In this document: positions 13,348-22,609 of the stretch, one piece after another | How positions within the stretch are numbered: the stretch's first letter is position 1 | How the letters are laid out: each line of letters begins with the position of its first letter | DNA from: Kluyvera georgiana ATCC 51603 | Lineage (GTDB): Bacteria; Pseudomonadota; Gammaproteobacteria; Enterobacterales; Enterobacteriaceae | Direction: 5' to 3' | Length of the DNA: 64,000 nt | Assembly (NCBI RefSeq): GCF_001654985.1 | Contig: NZ_LXEU01000024.1 | Span: 41,086-105,085 of the forward strand | Made by a program: the position numbers and the translations under genes | Notes under the pieces: model-generated | What the model was told of the DNA's origin: nothing | The model's database searches: none | Seen by the model: only the letters and a program-made list of their open reading frames with translations

Positions 13348-13685
13348 GAATACTGTCTCGTCATAGTTGATTTGCGGATTCTAGGATCGGAAAAGTAAAC
13401 GGCACTTAAATAAAGAAGGGGGTAATAAAGGGAGAGCTTAAGCTTATTTTAAGCTTACTTACTGGCGCGGATTAAATTTGACATCATGATATTTAAAAAG
13501 ATTCAATAAATTTTATTCTTAAACTTAATGCATTGTTTATTATGGATTATATAAAATTAATGGTTGTGTCTTAACTGTAAGAAAAAACATTTTTTGTTAC
13601 ATCATAAATGACTTTTTAAAAGAAGAAAAACAATCCGCAGTGGGCCGCGCTACGGATTGTTTATAAAATGGATTTTTAAAAATAT
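13348..13685. other. AT-rich intergenic region between the SDR and GntP-type genes
   Basis: These 338 bases hold no convincing coding sequence. They contain the SDR promoter on the minus side and the terminator of the GntP-type permease gene at 13631-13659. AGCTTA occurs three times at 13435-13457, forming near-palindromic HindIII-like repeats. The middle (13480-13620) is very AT-rich compared with the flanking genes, which would suit H-NS binding and a recently acquired neighbour. No insertion sequence ends were recognised. Confidence 0.6.
13631..13659 (-). terminator. terminator of the GntP-type permease gene
   Basis: Read on the minus strand, CAATCCG and CGGATTG form the stem of a hairpin with a GC-rich loop, followed immediately by TTTTTCTTCTTTT. 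It lies 27 bases beyond the permease stop codon. Confidence 0.8.
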
Positions 13686-15023
13686 TTAGATAATCAAATC
13701 GAGTAATAATACAATTAACAGACCGACAACGGAGTTAGTTAATTCTAAAAGTCCCCAGGTTTTGAAGGTGTCTTTAATCGACAGGCCAAAATACTCTTTG
13801 AATAACCAGAACGCGGCATCATTGACGTGGGTCAGCGTGTTGCTTCCCGATGCGGTAGCTAGCACCATTAGCGCTGGATCAACATTAAAGGTGGTAATCA
13901 TTGGCCCCACAATCCCCGCCGCGGTAATCGCAGAGACGGTACCTGCACCGGTAGCCAGTCGCAGCAGCACGGTGATAAACCACGCCATAATCAACGGCGA
14001 GACGGAAGAGGTACGCATCATATCGGCGATGTAATCACCCACGCCGGTATCCATAATAATCTGCTTAAAGGCACCCCCTGCACCGATGATAAAGACGACC
14101 AGCGCCACTTTCTCAATGGCGGTGGAGTAAGAGCTCATCACCTCGGTCATCGATTTACCGCGCGCGGTACCGAATGCATACAGCGCGACCAGCACGGCAA
14201 TCAGCATGCTGACCTGCGCGCTACCGATAAAGTTAAGAAACGAGATGACGGTAGCTCCAGCCGGGATAAACAGCTTAATCACGGTCACGCCGGTAATGAT
14301 AATCGCCGGAATCAACGGCACCAGTAGGCTGGTGGCGAACGACGGCATTTCGTCATCGCGAAAAACCTTCTGTGATTCCAGCAGCTGTGGAATTGGGCGC
14401 TCCAGATTGCCCAGCAGTTTTGGCAGTAGAATGCCCGAGCAGATAACCGTTGGAATGGCGACGATAACGCCGTAGATATAGACCATCCCCATATCGGCGT
14501 GGAAAGCGGCAACCAGCGCCGTTGGGCCTGGCTGCGGCGGGAACAGGCTATGCGCGGTTGTTGCGGCGGCCACCATCGTGATGCCGAGCTTCAGGAACGG
14601 AATTTTGGCTTCGCGAGCAATACTGATCACCAGCGGCGCGAGGATCAGGAAAGCAACTTCGTAAAACATCGCCAGGCCGAATATCAGGCCAATGACCATG
14701 ATTGCCCACTGTACTTTTTTCGGCCCGAAGCTTTGCAGCAAAGTCGAGGAAACACGCTGGGCCGCGCCGGAATCGACCATCAGCTTGCCGAGGATCGCAC
14801 CGAACAGAATGATTAACGCCAGATGCCCCAGCGTGCTGCCAACGCCCGCCTCGATCGATTTCCCGATAGCCTCCAGCGGCAATCCTTCACACACGCCAAC
14901 AAAAATCGCCGCCAGCAGCAGTGCGAGCATCCCGTTGATCTTAAATTTCATATTGAGAATAAGTAGCAGTACAACGCCCAGGGCGACCCAGATCACCGGC
15001 AGGGCTTCAGCAAACGCGTTCAT
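13686..15023 (-). CDS. GntP-family sugar-acid:H+ symporter
   Basis: The 445-residue protein is very hydrophobic with about 12 predicted membrane segments and belongs to the gluconate permease family (GntP, GntT, GntU, IdnT, DsdX). Family landmarks include SIEAGVGSTLGHLALIILFGAILGK near residue 60 (written here as a region, not a motif), SLFPPQPGPTALVAAF, IIGAGGAFKQII and SHVNDA-like HVNDAAFWLFKEYFG. The closest paralogue by eye is GntP, but the substrate cannot be assigned: gluconate, another hexonate or a related acid. It is transcribed alone, with a strong terminator and a dyad operator upstream. No kinase or dehydrogenase for a sugar acid lies beside it. Confidence 0.85.
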   Translation of the reverse strand: MNAFAEALPVIWVALGVVLLLILNMKFKINGMLALLLAAIFVGVCEGLPLEAIGKSIEAGVGSTLGHLALIILFGAILGKLMVDSGAAQRVSSTLLQSFGPKKVQWAIMVIGLIFGLAMFYEVAFLILAPLVISIAREAKIPFLKLGITMVAAATTAHSLFPPQPGPTALVAAFHADMGMVYIYGVIVAIPTVICSGILLPKLLGNLERPIPQLLESQKVFRDDEMPSFATSLLVPLIPAIIITGVTVIKLFIPAGATVISFLNFIGSAQVSMLIAVLVALYAFGTARGKSMTEVMSSYSTAIEKVALVVFIIGAGGAFKQIIMDTGVGDYIADMMRTSSVSPLIMAWFITVLLRLATGAGTVSAITAAGIVGPMITTFNVDPALMVLATASGSNTLTHVNDAAFWLFKEYFGLSIKDTFKTWGLLELTNSVVGLLIVLLLDLII

Positions 15024-15046
15024 CCTTTTTCCTTGTCAAAATTTAT

Positions 15047-15105
15047 AATTGGTATGATATGTAGCCGGTTTTGGATATTACTCACGAAAATATGTCATAC
15101 CAATT
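15047..15105. promoter_or_regulatory. inverted operator-like repeats upstream of the GntP-type gene
   Basis: AATTGGTATGATAT (15047-15060) recurs inverted as ATGTCATACCAATT (15092-15105); 13 of 14 positions match, with 31 bases between. The half-site ATTGGTAT resembles the sites of FCD-type GntR regulators of hexuronate/hexonate genes (UxuR, ExuR consensus with TTGGTATACCAA). The left arm lies 24 bases from the permease start, well placed for repression. No regulator gene of this family is in the window. Confidence 0.6.
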
Positions 15106-15315
15106 TGAATCACGCAGCAACATGTTAAACAGTGAAAGAGGGTGAATAAAGATGTAATGAAAATGTTAATTTTCATCAAAAGGATTGGATGCATCACAGA
15201 AAACCCCCGCTAAGTGCGTCGGCAAAAAAGCAACGTGCGGTTGCGCAAGAAGTGCGAGGGATCGCTGGCGCGAAATATGCAATAATGACGGTTTACCACT
15301 ACTGAAGAGCCGATG

Positions 15316-15987
15316 ATGCAGTACCCGATTAACGAGATGTTTCAAACCCTGCAGGGTGAAGGTTATTTTACTGGCGTCCCCGCCATCTTTATTCGTTTAC
15401 AGGGATGCCCGGTAGGCTGCGCCTGGTGTGACACCAAACATACCTGGGATAAGCTCGAGGATCGGGAAGTTTCTCTGTTCAGTATCCTGGCGAAAACCAA
15501 AGAGAGCGATAAATGGGGGGCGGCAAGCAGTGACGATCTGCTGGCGATTATTGGCCGTCAGGGCTGGACCGCGCGTCACGTGGTGATTACCGGCGGCGAG
15601 CCGTGCATCCACGACTTAACTGCGCTTACCGCGCTGCTTGAGCAGAACGGCTTTAGCTGCCAGATTGAAACCAGCGGTACCCATGAAGTGCGCTGCACGC
15701 CTAACACCTGGGTGACCGTGTCGCCGAAGGTGAACATGCGCGGCGGCTACGACGTGCTGTCGCAGGCGCTGGAACGCGCCGATGAAATCAAGCATCCGGT
15801 AGGCCGCGTGCGCGATATTGAAGCGCTGGATGAGCTGCTGGAGACGCTGAGTGATGACAAACAGCGTATTATTGCGCTGCAGCCGATCAGTCAGAAAGAT
15901 GATGCAACTCGTCTGTGTATTGAAACCTGCATTGCGCGCAACTGGCGCCTGTCGATGCAGACGCACAAGTATCTGAATATTGCCTGA
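15316..15987 (+). CDS. queE: 7-carboxy-7-deazaguanine synthase
   Basis: The 223-residue radical SAM enzyme converts 6-carboxy-5,6,7,8-tetrahydropterin to 7-carboxy-7-deazaguanine in queuosine synthesis. The cluster motif C-x3-C-x2-C is at residues 31-38 (CPVGCAWC), followed by the SAM-binding ITGGEPC and QIETSGT segments. It aligns fully with E. coli QueE (223). The start at 15316 matches E. coli; a further ATG directly upstream at 15313 would add one Met. The pathway partner queD is 1.5 kb away on the other strand. Confidence 0.95.
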   Translation: MQYPINEMFQTLQGEGYFTGVPAIFIRLQGCPVGCAWCDTKHTWDKLEDREVSLFSILAKTKESDKWGAASSDDLLAIIGRQGWTARHVVITGGEPCIHDLTALTALLEQNGFSCQIETSGTHEVRCTPNTWVTVSPKVNMRGGYDVLSQALERADEIKHPVGRVRDIEALDELLETLSDDKQRIIALQPISQKDDATRLCIETCIARNWRLSMQTHKYLNIA

Positions 15988-16000
15988 TGATATTTGTTGC

Positions 16001-16060
16001 CCGGACGAGGCGCACCGCGTCTCGTCCGGAAACATCCCGGCGTCGCTTTGCTTAGCCGGG
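16001..16060. repeat. REP-like double hairpin between queE and agp
   Basis: CCGGACGAG (16001-16009) pairs with CTCGTCCGG (16021-16029). A second, weaker unit pairs CCCGGC (16036-16041) with GCCGGG (16055-16060). The pair lies between the convergent genes queE and agp and fits the REP/BIME pattern. Confidence 0.7.
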
Positions 16061-16072
16061 GTACGTTAAGCG

Positions 16073-17314
16073 TTATTTCGCCGCGTCGTTCATCACTTTC
16101 GAGAAGGTGTCCATCGGACAGAAACCGTTGGCATCCACCGGGCAACCTTTCAACGACAGCGTGACGCGCTGCGGCGGCGTTTTCAGCGTCAGTACATCGG
16201 CGTTACGCAGCTGGTCGGCACTCTGATAAACATACTCAATCTTCATCAAATCCCGATTTGCTTGCGTATCATGCCAGCGCTGGAACACAATTTTCCCGCC
16301 GATTGGCGTGCGTTCGTACTGACCCGGCAACGTGTAGGCGTTGAAATCCAGCGCCGTCAGCAGCGAGGCAATGTTCGAGTCATGACCCACCAGCACGGTG
16401 ATTTTCGGCGTTTTCGCCGCCTCGGTTACCAGCGCATTATCGATATATTTCACCAGCGGTTTTGCGACGTTGCGCGCGACTTCTGGTGAGGTGAACAGAC
16501 TATCCTGATAGCCGTTTTTAAGTTTTGACAGTAGACGCCATTGCCGATCGGTCTTAATTTCCCCCCAGGCCACCTGGTCAAGCGGGAACCCTTCGTAATA
16601 TTGCAGCGTGAACGCATCGACCAGCGAGTTACCGATTGCCAGCGGCCCCTTAACGCCGGGCTCTTTCTGATAGTTGGCGCTAAAGCTGTCTTTCGCATCG
16701 CTCAGCGAACACTGTTGCTTCTCTTTGCAGGAAGGAGAATCCTGATAACGGGCAATCTGCGCCAGCAGCTTATAGCTCTCGTCGAGCTGTTGAGCCTGCC
16801 GCGCTTTCTCCATCGCCTGTACCGCCTTCTCGCGGAATGGGGCAGAGTCGTCGGTGATCACCGGGTTAAAGGTTGGGTCCATGGTGCCCATTTTTTCCTG
16901 GTGGTGGACGACAACGTCGCAGCCGGGGAAGGCACCGTTAATAAAGAACTGGGCGGTGGCAACGGTGCGTTGCAGGCTGTTGGCATAGGCGTATACCGTG
17001 TCCGGCGCCGGGCATTCCCCGCTGGTGACCATTCCCTACTGCGCCAGCCATTCACGCATATAGTGGCCCATATAGACTTCGAGCACGCCGCCTTTGGTGG
17101 TGAGCTGACCGCCGGGAACGTCCCATTCCGGCCAGGCGTTTGGCGTCGACTGTTCGAGCACGCTACCGTTAGTCGCCAACGGCGCGCGCAGGTTGTGACG
17201 GCTCATCACCAGCACCTGCTGAAGTTGATAGCCTTCGGGTGGGGTTTGCGCCTGGCTCAGTCCTGAGAACAATAACAGTGCCGGCATTGCTACGGCGAGA
17301 AGCGTTTTTTTCAT
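16073..17314 (-). pseudogene. agp: glucose-1-phosphatase with an in-frame amber codon at position 93
   Basis: The full reading frame encodes 413 codons, the length of E. coli Agp precursor, and aligns throughout with it. A signal peptide [22 protein letters not shown] is followed by the histidine acid phosphatase motif RHNLRAP (about residues 39-45) and the distal VLVGHDSN. Codon 93 (17036-17038 on the plus strand, CTA) is TAG where E. coli Agp has Gln (EWLAEQGM), a single C-to-T change. The frame is otherwise intact on both sides. A restart at the ATG two codons downstream would lack both signal peptide and catalytic motif. The product would be a periplasmic enzyme hydrolysing glucose-1-phosphate. 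It may be a fresh pseudogene or a sequencing error. Confidence 0.9.
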
Positions 17315-17479
17315 CCCTTATTCCTCACAATGTATTAACCAACCCAAAGAGTGTGACAGAACTTCGTCATATTTCCTGGGTAGATGCCGCATTCTGAAAG
17401 ATTAGGGAAATTAATGTGATAGGAAACTACGGAAGGGAAGCGGGGAAGACGCAAACCGACTCCCCGCTTGCCGACTGAC

Positions 17480-17845
17480 TTATTCGCCGCGGTAGACGCA
17501 GCCTGCGGTGCAGGTTTCTTTCACCATTACCGCGCTCAGCAGCGGCACAACCGGTTTAACCTGTTCCCAGATCCAGCGGGACAGCACTTCGCTGGTTGGG
17601 TTTTCCAGACCCGGAATATCGTTCAGATAGTAGTGATCCAGACGATCGTAGGTTGGTTTGAACGCCGCTTTCAGTTCGGCAAAATCCATGATCCAACCGG
17701 TATGGGGATCGACTTCACCGGTAATCTCAAGACGCACCATAAACGAGTGGCCGTGCAGGCGACCGCACTTATGCCCTTCCGGCACATGTGGCAGATGATG
17801 GGCGGCTTCGAAGGTGAAATCTTTAAACAGTGTGGTGGACATCAT
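17480..17845 (-). CDS. queD: 6-carboxy-5,6,7,8-tetrahydropterin synthase
   Basis: The 121-residue enzyme converts 7,8-dihydroneopterin triphosphate to 6-carboxy-tetrahydropterin, the step before QueE. Zinc ligands are the His of FEAAHHLPH and the pair in RLHGHSF (near residues 31 and 33), with the catalytic Cys in EGHKCGRLH (near 27). It is nearly identical in sequence and length to E. coli QueD. It diverges from cysJ, as in E. coli. Confidence 0.96.
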   Translation of the reverse strand: MMSTTLFKDFTFEAAHHLPHVPEGHKCGRLHGHSFMVRLEITGEVDPHTGWIMDFAELKAAFKPTYDRLDHYYLNDIPGLENPTSEVLSRWIWEQVKPVVPLLSAVMVKETCTAGCVYRGE

Positions 17846-18149
17846 GAACTCTCAGTCTTGCGGAAAAAAACGCCGCATAGTACCCGAATGCACATTTTTC
17901 TGCATTAACTAAAACCGCCAAATGGCCAAAGAGCACAATAATTGTGCACGATGATAATTTTTGTCTATTCATATCAATGGGTTATTTAATCTGTTTTATT
18001 GCTATTAACTACCAGGAAAAGAGGTTAGTCCATTTGGTTATTTGATATTTCTATCCCTTCTTTAATTGTTATTATCCACGTCGTTAACCTTACATTCAGT
18101 TTTGTTTTTTCTGATTAGAAACAGCTTTGCTACTGGAACATAACAACGC
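17846..18149. promoter_or_regulatory. queD-cysJ divergent promoter region
   Basis: These 304 AT-rich bases contain no coding sequence. The segment around 18025-18085 (TTAGTCCATTTGGTTATTTG and the following TCTATCCCTTCTTTAAT) resembles the CysB-binding region in front of E. coli cysJIH, so CysB activation under sulfur limitation is likely. A GTGCAC-containing dyad (GAGCACAATAATTGTGCAC) lies near 17930-17950 on the queD side. Exact promoter hexamers were not assigned. Confidence 0.6.
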
Positions 18150-19952
18150 ATGACAACACAGTCTCCCCCTTCAGCTTTGCTCCCGCTTAACCCGGAGCAG
18201 TTAGCGCGCCTTCAGGCGGCCACTACTGATTTATCACCCACCCAGCTTGCCTGGGTTTCCGGCTATTTTTGGGGCGTGCTTAATCAGCAGCCTGGCGCCG
18301 TAGCCGTCTCTGCCGCACCGGCTGCCGTCGAAGTCCCGGCCATTACGCTGATTTCCGCCTCGCAGACCGGCAATGCCCGCCGCGTCGCTGAAGCGCTGCG
18401 TGACGATCTGCTGGCCGCGAAACTGAACGTGAACCTGGTCAACGCCGGGGATTATAAATTCAAACAAATCGCGTCGGAAAAGCTGCTGGTCATTGTGACC
18501 TCTACGCAGGGCGAAGGGGAAACGCCGGAAGAAGCGGTGGCGTTGCATAAATTCCTGTTCTCGAAAAAAGCGCCGAAGCTGACCGATACCGCCTTTGCGG
18601 TGCTGGGCCTTGGCGATACCTCGTATGAGTTTTTCTGCCAGGCAGGGAAAGACTTTGACAGCAAGCTGGCCGAGCTGGGCGGTGAGCGCCTGCTCGACCG
18701 CGTCGATGCAGATGTGGAGTACCAGGCCGCCGCTACCGAATGGCGTGCGCGTTTGGTTGAGGTGCTGAAAGCCCGCGCGCCGGCTGCACCTTCCGTGCAG
18801 GCGGCAGCAAGCGGGGCGGTGAACGACATTCACTCCAGCCCGTACACCAAAGAGGCGCCGCTGTCGGCGTCACTGTCGGTTAACCAGAAAATTACCGGCC
18901 GCGATTCTGAAAAAGACGTCCGCCATATTGAAATTGACCTCGGTGATTCAGGCCTGCGCTATCAGCCAGGCGATGCGCTGGGCGTGTGGTATCAGAACGA
19001 CCCCGCGCTGGTCAAAGAGCTGGTTGAACTGTTGTGGCTGAAGGGCGACGAGCCGGTCACCGTTAACGGCAAAACCCTGCCGCTGGCCGAAGCGCTGCAG
19101 TGGCACTTCGAACTGACGGTCAATACCGCGAATATCGTGGAGAACTACGCTACGTTGACGCGCAGCGAGTCCCTGCTGCCGCTGGTGGGCGATAAAGCCC
19201 AGCTTCAGCAGTATGCGGCTACCACGCCAATCGTCGATATGGTGCGTTTCTCCCCGGCACAGCTTGATGCCGAAGCATTAATCGGCCTGCTGCGTCCACT
19301 GACGCCGCGCCTTTACTCTATCGCCTCTTCACAGGCGGAAGTTGAAAGCGAAGTGCACGTGACCGTCGGCGTCGTGCGTTACGACATTGAAGGCCGCGCC
19401 CGCGCCGGTGGTGCTTCCAGCTTCCTCGCCGACCGCGTGGAAGAAGAGGGCGAAGTGCGCGTGTTTATCGAGCACAACGACAACTTCCGCCTGCCGGCGA
19501 ACCCGCAAACGCCAGTGATTATGATTGGCCCGGGTACCGGTATCGCGCCGTTCCGCGCCTTTATGCAGCAGCGCGCCGCCGAAGGTGCGGAAGGTAAGAA
19601 CTGGCTGTTCTTCGGCAACCCGCACTTCACCGAAGACTTCCTCTATCAGGTCGAATGGCAGCGCTACGTGAAGGAAGGCGTGCTGAACCGGATAGATCTG
19701 GCCTGGTCCCGCGATCAAAAAGAAAAAATCTACGTACAAGACAAACTGCGCGAACAGGGTGCAGAGCTGTGGCGCTGGATTAATGACGGTGCGCACATTT
19801 ATGTCTGCGGCGACGCTAATCGCATGGCGAAAGACGTTGAGCAGGCGTTGCTGGAAGTGATTGCTGAATTCGGTGCAATGGACATCGAAGCGGCGGATGA
19901 ATTTTTAAGTGAGCTGCGCGTTGAGCGCCGTTATCAGCGAGATGTCTACTAA
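18150..19952 (+). CDS. cysJ: sulfite reductase (NADPH) flavoprotein, alpha subunit
   Basis: The 600-residue subunit passes electrons from NADPH through FAD and FMN to CysI. An N-terminal flavodoxin domain starts near residue 62 ([19 protein letters not shown]) and includes [12 protein letters not shown]. The FAD region has RLYSIASS and [11 protein letters not shown]. The NADP region has [18 protein letters not shown] and ends with the conserved [13 protein letters not shown]. Length is the same as E. coli CysJ within one residue. The stop overlaps the cysI start (TAATG). Confidence 0.98.
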   Translation: MTTQSPPSALLPLNPEQLARLQAATTDLSPTQLAWVSGYFWGVLNQQPGAVAVSAAPAAVEVPAITLISASQTGNARRVAEALRDDLLAAKLNVNLVNAGDYKFKQIASEKLLVIVTSTQGEGETPEEAVALHKFLFSKKAPKLTDTAFAVLGLGDTSYEFFCQAGKDFDSKLAELGGERLLDRVDADVEYQAAATEWRARLVEVLKARAPAAPSVQAAASGAVNDIHSSPYTKEAPLSASLSVNQKITGRDSEKDVRHIEIDLGDSGLRYQPGDALGVWYQNDPALVKELVELLWLKGDEPVTVNGKTLPLAEALQWHFELTVNTANIVENYATLTRSESLLPLVGDKAQLQQYAATTPIVDMVRFSPAQLDAEALIGLLRPLTPRLYSIASSQAEVESEVHVTVGVVRYDIEGRARAGGASSFLADRVEEEGEVRVFIEHNDNFRLPANPQTPVIMIGPGTGIAPFRAFMQQRAAEGAEGKNWLFFGNPHFTEDFLYQVEWQRYVKEGVLNRIDLAWSRDQKEKIYVQDKLREQGAELWRWINDGAHIYVCGDANRMAKDVEQALLEVIAEFGAMDIEAADEFLSELRVERRYQRDVY

Positions 19953-21664
19953 TGAGCGAAAAATACCCAGGGCCTTTAGTGGTCGAAGGCAAACTGACTG
20001 ACGCCGAGCGCATGAAGCGTGAGAGCAACTTTCTGCGCGGCACCATTGCGGAAGATCTCAACGATGGCCTGACCGGCGGTTTTCACGGCGATAACTTCCT
20101 GCTGATCCGTTTCCACGGTATGTATCAGCAGGATGACCGCGACATTCGCGCCGAGCGCGCCGAGCAGAAGCTGGAGCCGCGCCACGCGATGCTGTTGCGC
20201 TGCCGTCTGCCGGGCGGGGTTATCACCACTACCCAGTGGAAGGCCATCGATAAATTCGCCGCGGATAACACTATCTACGGCAGCATTCGTCTGACCAACC
20301 GTCAGACCTTCCAGTTCCACGGCATCCTGAAGAAGAATGTCAAACCGGTACATCAGATGCTGCATTCGGTGGGGCTGGATGCGCTGGCGACCGCCAACGA
20401 CATGAACCGTAACGTGCTGTGTACCTCCAACCCGTATGAGTCGCAGCTGCACGCGGAAGCCTACGAGTGGGCGAAAAAGATCTCTGAACATCTGCTGCCG
20501 CGTACCCGCGCCTATGCGGAGATCTGGCTCGATCAGGAGAAGGTCGCCACCACCGACGAAGAACCGATCCTCGGCGCGACTTATCTGCCGCGTAAATTTA
20601 AAACCACGGTGGTGATCCCGCCGCAGAATGATATCGATCTGCACGCCAACGACATGAACTTCGTGGCGATTGCCGAAAACGGCAAGCTGGTGGGCTTTAA
20701 CCTGTTGGTCGGCGGTGGTCTGTCTATTGAGCACGGTAATAAGAAAACCTACGCGCGTACGGCAAGCGAGTTCGGCTTCCTGCCGCTGGAGCATACCCTG
20801 GCCGTGGCCGAAGCGGTGGTGACGACCCAGCGTGACTGGGGTAACCGTACCGACCGTAAAAACGCGAAAACCAAATATACCCTGGAGCGCGTCGGTATCG
20901 ACACCTTTAAGGAAGAGGTTGAGCGCCGCGCGGGGATCAAATTTGAGCCGATCCGCCCGTATGAATTTACCGGTCGCGGCGATCGTATCGGTTGGGTGAA
21001 AGGGATCGACAACAACTGGCACCTGACGCTGTTTATCGAAAACGGTCGTATCCTGGATTACCCGGGACGTCCGCTGAAAACCGGCCTGCTGGAGATCGCG
21101 AAGATCCATAAAGGCGATTTCCGCATCACCGCTAACCAGAACCTGATCATCGCTAGCGTGCCGGAAAGCCAGAAAGCGAAGATCGAGAAGCTGGCGCGCG
21201 ACCACGGGTTGATGAATGCGGTGAAACCGCAGCGTGAAAACTCGATGGCCTGCGTGTCGTTCCCGACCTGTCCGCTGGCGATGGCGGAGGCCGAGCGTTT
21301 CCTGCCGTCGTTCACGGACAAAGTGGAAGCGATTCTGGAAAAACACGGCATTCCTGACGAGCACATCGTGATGCGCGTGACCGGCTGCCCGAACGGTTGC
21401 GGCCGCGCGATGCTGGCGGAGCTGGGGCTGGTGGGCAAAGCGCCGGGTCGCTACAACGTGTATCTGGGCGGCAACCGCATGGGAACACGTATTCCACGCA
21501 TGTATCGCGAAAACATTACGGAACCGGAAATTCTCGATTCCATTGACGAGCTGGTTGGGCGCTGGGCGAAAGAGCGTGAAGCGGGTGAAGGCTTCGGCGA
21601 TTTTACGGTGCGTGCGGGCATCATTCGCCCGGTGCTCGATCCAGCGCGTGATTTCTGGGAATAA
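19952..21664 (+). CDS. cysI: sulfite reductase hemoprotein, beta subunit
   Basis: The 570-residue subunit reduces sulfite to sulfide with six electrons, using a siroheme coupled to a [4Fe-4S] cluster. The cluster ligands are in [15 protein letters not shown] and [12 protein letters not shown] in the C-terminal third; siroheme-contacting residues lie in [16 protein letters not shown]. It aligns fully with E. coli CysI (570). It is translationally coupled to cysJ by a one-base overlap and is followed by a 134-base gap containing a palindromic repeat before cysH. Confidence 0.98.
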   Translation: MSEKYPGPLVVEGKLTDAERMKRESNFLRGTIAEDLNDGLTGGFHGDNFLLIRFHGMYQQDDRDIRAERAEQKLEPRHAMLLRCRLPGGVITTTQWKAIDKFAADNTIYGSIRLTNRQTFQFHGILKKNVKPVHQMLHSVGLDALATANDMNRNVLCTSNPYESQLHAEAYEWAKKISEHLLPRTRAYAEIWLDQEKVATTDEEPILGATYLPRKFKTTVVIPPQNDIDLHANDMNFVAIAENGKLVGFNLLVGGGLSIEHGNKKTYARTASEFGFLPLEHTLAVAEAVVTTQRDWGNRTDRKNAKTKYTLERVGIDTFKEEVERRAGIKFEPIRPYEFTGRGDRIGWVKGIDNNWHLTLFIENGRILDYPGRPLKTGLLEIAKIHKGDFRITANQNLIIASVPESQKAKIEKLARDHGLMNAVKPQRENSMACVSFPTCPLAMAEAERFLPSFTDKVEAILEKHGIPDEHIVMRVTGCPNGCGRAMLAELGLVGKAPGRYNVYLGGNRMGTRIPRMYRENITEPEILDSIDELVGRWAKEREAGEGFGDFTVRAGIIRPVLDPARDFWE

Positions 21665-21671
21665 CACCGTA

Positions 21672-21778
21672 CCCCCTCACCCTAACCCTCTCCCCGCAGG
21701 GGAGAGGGGACCGTTCGGTTTTCTCTGCCGCTCGGTTTTCTCCCTCGCCCCTTTGGGGAGAGGGCCGGGGTGAGGGGA
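21672..21778. repeat. palindromic intergenic repeat between cysI and cysH
   Basis: CCCCTCACCC at the left end and GGGTGAGGGG at the right end are inverted copies bounding about 105 bases. Inside are two hairpins, CCCTCTCCCC/GGGGAGAGGG on the left and CCCTCGCCCC/GGGGAGAGGG on the right. This is a familiar enterobacterial intergenic repeat class; a shorter relative lies between relA and mazG. As it interrupts the cysJIH operon, it could process or partly terminate the message. Confidence 0.75.
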
Positions 21779-21798
21779 AACACACAAACGAGGTCCAT

Positions 21799-22533
21799 AT
21801 GTCCAAACTCGATCTAAACGCCCTGAACGACCTGCCAAAAGTCGATCGCGTACTGGCGTTGGCGGAAACCAATGCCCAACTGGAAAAACTGAGCGCCGAG
21901 GAGCGCGTGGCCTGGGCGCTGGAAAACCTGCCCGGCGAATACGTGCTCTCCTCAAGCTTTGGTATCCAGGCGGCGGTGAGTCTGCATCTGGTGAATCAGA
22001 TTCGCCCGGATATCCCGGTGATCCTCACCGATACCGGCTACCTGTTCCCGGAAACCTACCAGTTTATTGATGAGTTAACGGACAAACTCAAACTTAATCT
22101 CCAGGTCTATCGCGCCAAAGAGAGTGCGGCATGGCAGGAAGCGCACTATGGCAAACTGTGGGAACAGGGCGTTGAGGGCATTGAGAAATACAATGACATC
22201 AACAAGGTCGAGCCGATGAACCGGGCTCTCAAAGAGCTAAACGCGCAGACCTGGTTTGCCGGCCTGCGCCGCGAACAGTCAGGTAGCCGTGCTACGCTGC
22301 CGGTGCTGGCGATTCAGCGCGGCGTGTTTAAAGTGCTGCCGATTATCGACTGGGATAACCGTACCGTTTACCAGTATCTGCAAAAGCACGGTTTGAAATA
22401 CCATCCGCTGTGGGATCAGGGCTATCTGTCGGTTGGCGATACGCACACCACCCGCAAATGGGAGCCGGGCATGGCGGAAGAAGAGACGCGCTTCTTCGGG
22501 CTGAAGCGCGAGTGCGGGCTGCACGAAGGGTAA
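21799..22533 (+). CDS. cysH: phosphoadenosine phosphosulfate (PAPS) reductase
   Basis: The 244-residue thioredoxin-dependent enzyme reduces PAPS to sulfite and PAP. It has the PAPS-binding [15 protein letters not shown] and [14 protein letters not shown] segments. The catalytic cysteine is in the C-terminal KRECGLHEG (Cys239). There is no second Cys pair of the APS-reductase type, so it is the PAPS-specific form. Sequence and length match E. coli CysH. A rho-independent terminator follows. Confidence 0.98.
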   Translation: MSKLDLNALNDLPKVDRVLALAETNAQLEKLSAEERVAWALENLPGEYVLSSSFGIQAAVSLHLVNQIRPDIPVILTDTGYLFPETYQFIDELTDKLKLNLQVYRAKESAAWQEAHYGKLWEQGVEGIEKYNDINKVEPMNRALKELNAQTWFAGLRREQSGSRATLPVLAIQRGVFKVLPIIDWDNRTVYQYLQKHGLKYHPLWDQGYLSVGDTHTTRKWEPGMAEEETRFFGLKRECGLHEG

Positions 22534-22552
22534 TCCCGTGCCTGATGAATTC

Positions 22553-22585
22553 AACGCCTCCAGCGCGATGCTGGGGGCGTTTTTT
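22553..22585 (+). terminator. cysH rho-independent terminator
   Basis: AACGCCTCCAGC (22553-22564) pairs with GCTGGGGGCGTT (22570-22581) with one G-T pair, and a T-run follows. It ends the cysJIH operon and lies 24 bases from the stop of the convergent iap gene. Confidence 0.92.
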
Positions 22586-22609
22586 CATGCCTTTGTAATA
22601 CGATGAGGG

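Noticed and set aside
13435..13457. AGCTTA repeats as a CRISPR-like or phage-integration repeat
   Set aside because: The unit is only 6 bases with irregular spacing and no spacers; it is simple AT-rich repetition.
16073..17032. Separate downstream phosphatase gene starting at the ATG after the agp amber codon
   Set aside because: It would lack the signal peptide and RHNLRAP catalytic motif; it is better described as the 3' part of a broken agp.
19976..21667. Minus-strand open frame of 563 codons opposite cysI
   Set aside because: It is an exact shadow of cysI caused by codon bias; its composition (Arg, Gln, His, Phe-rich) fits no protein family.
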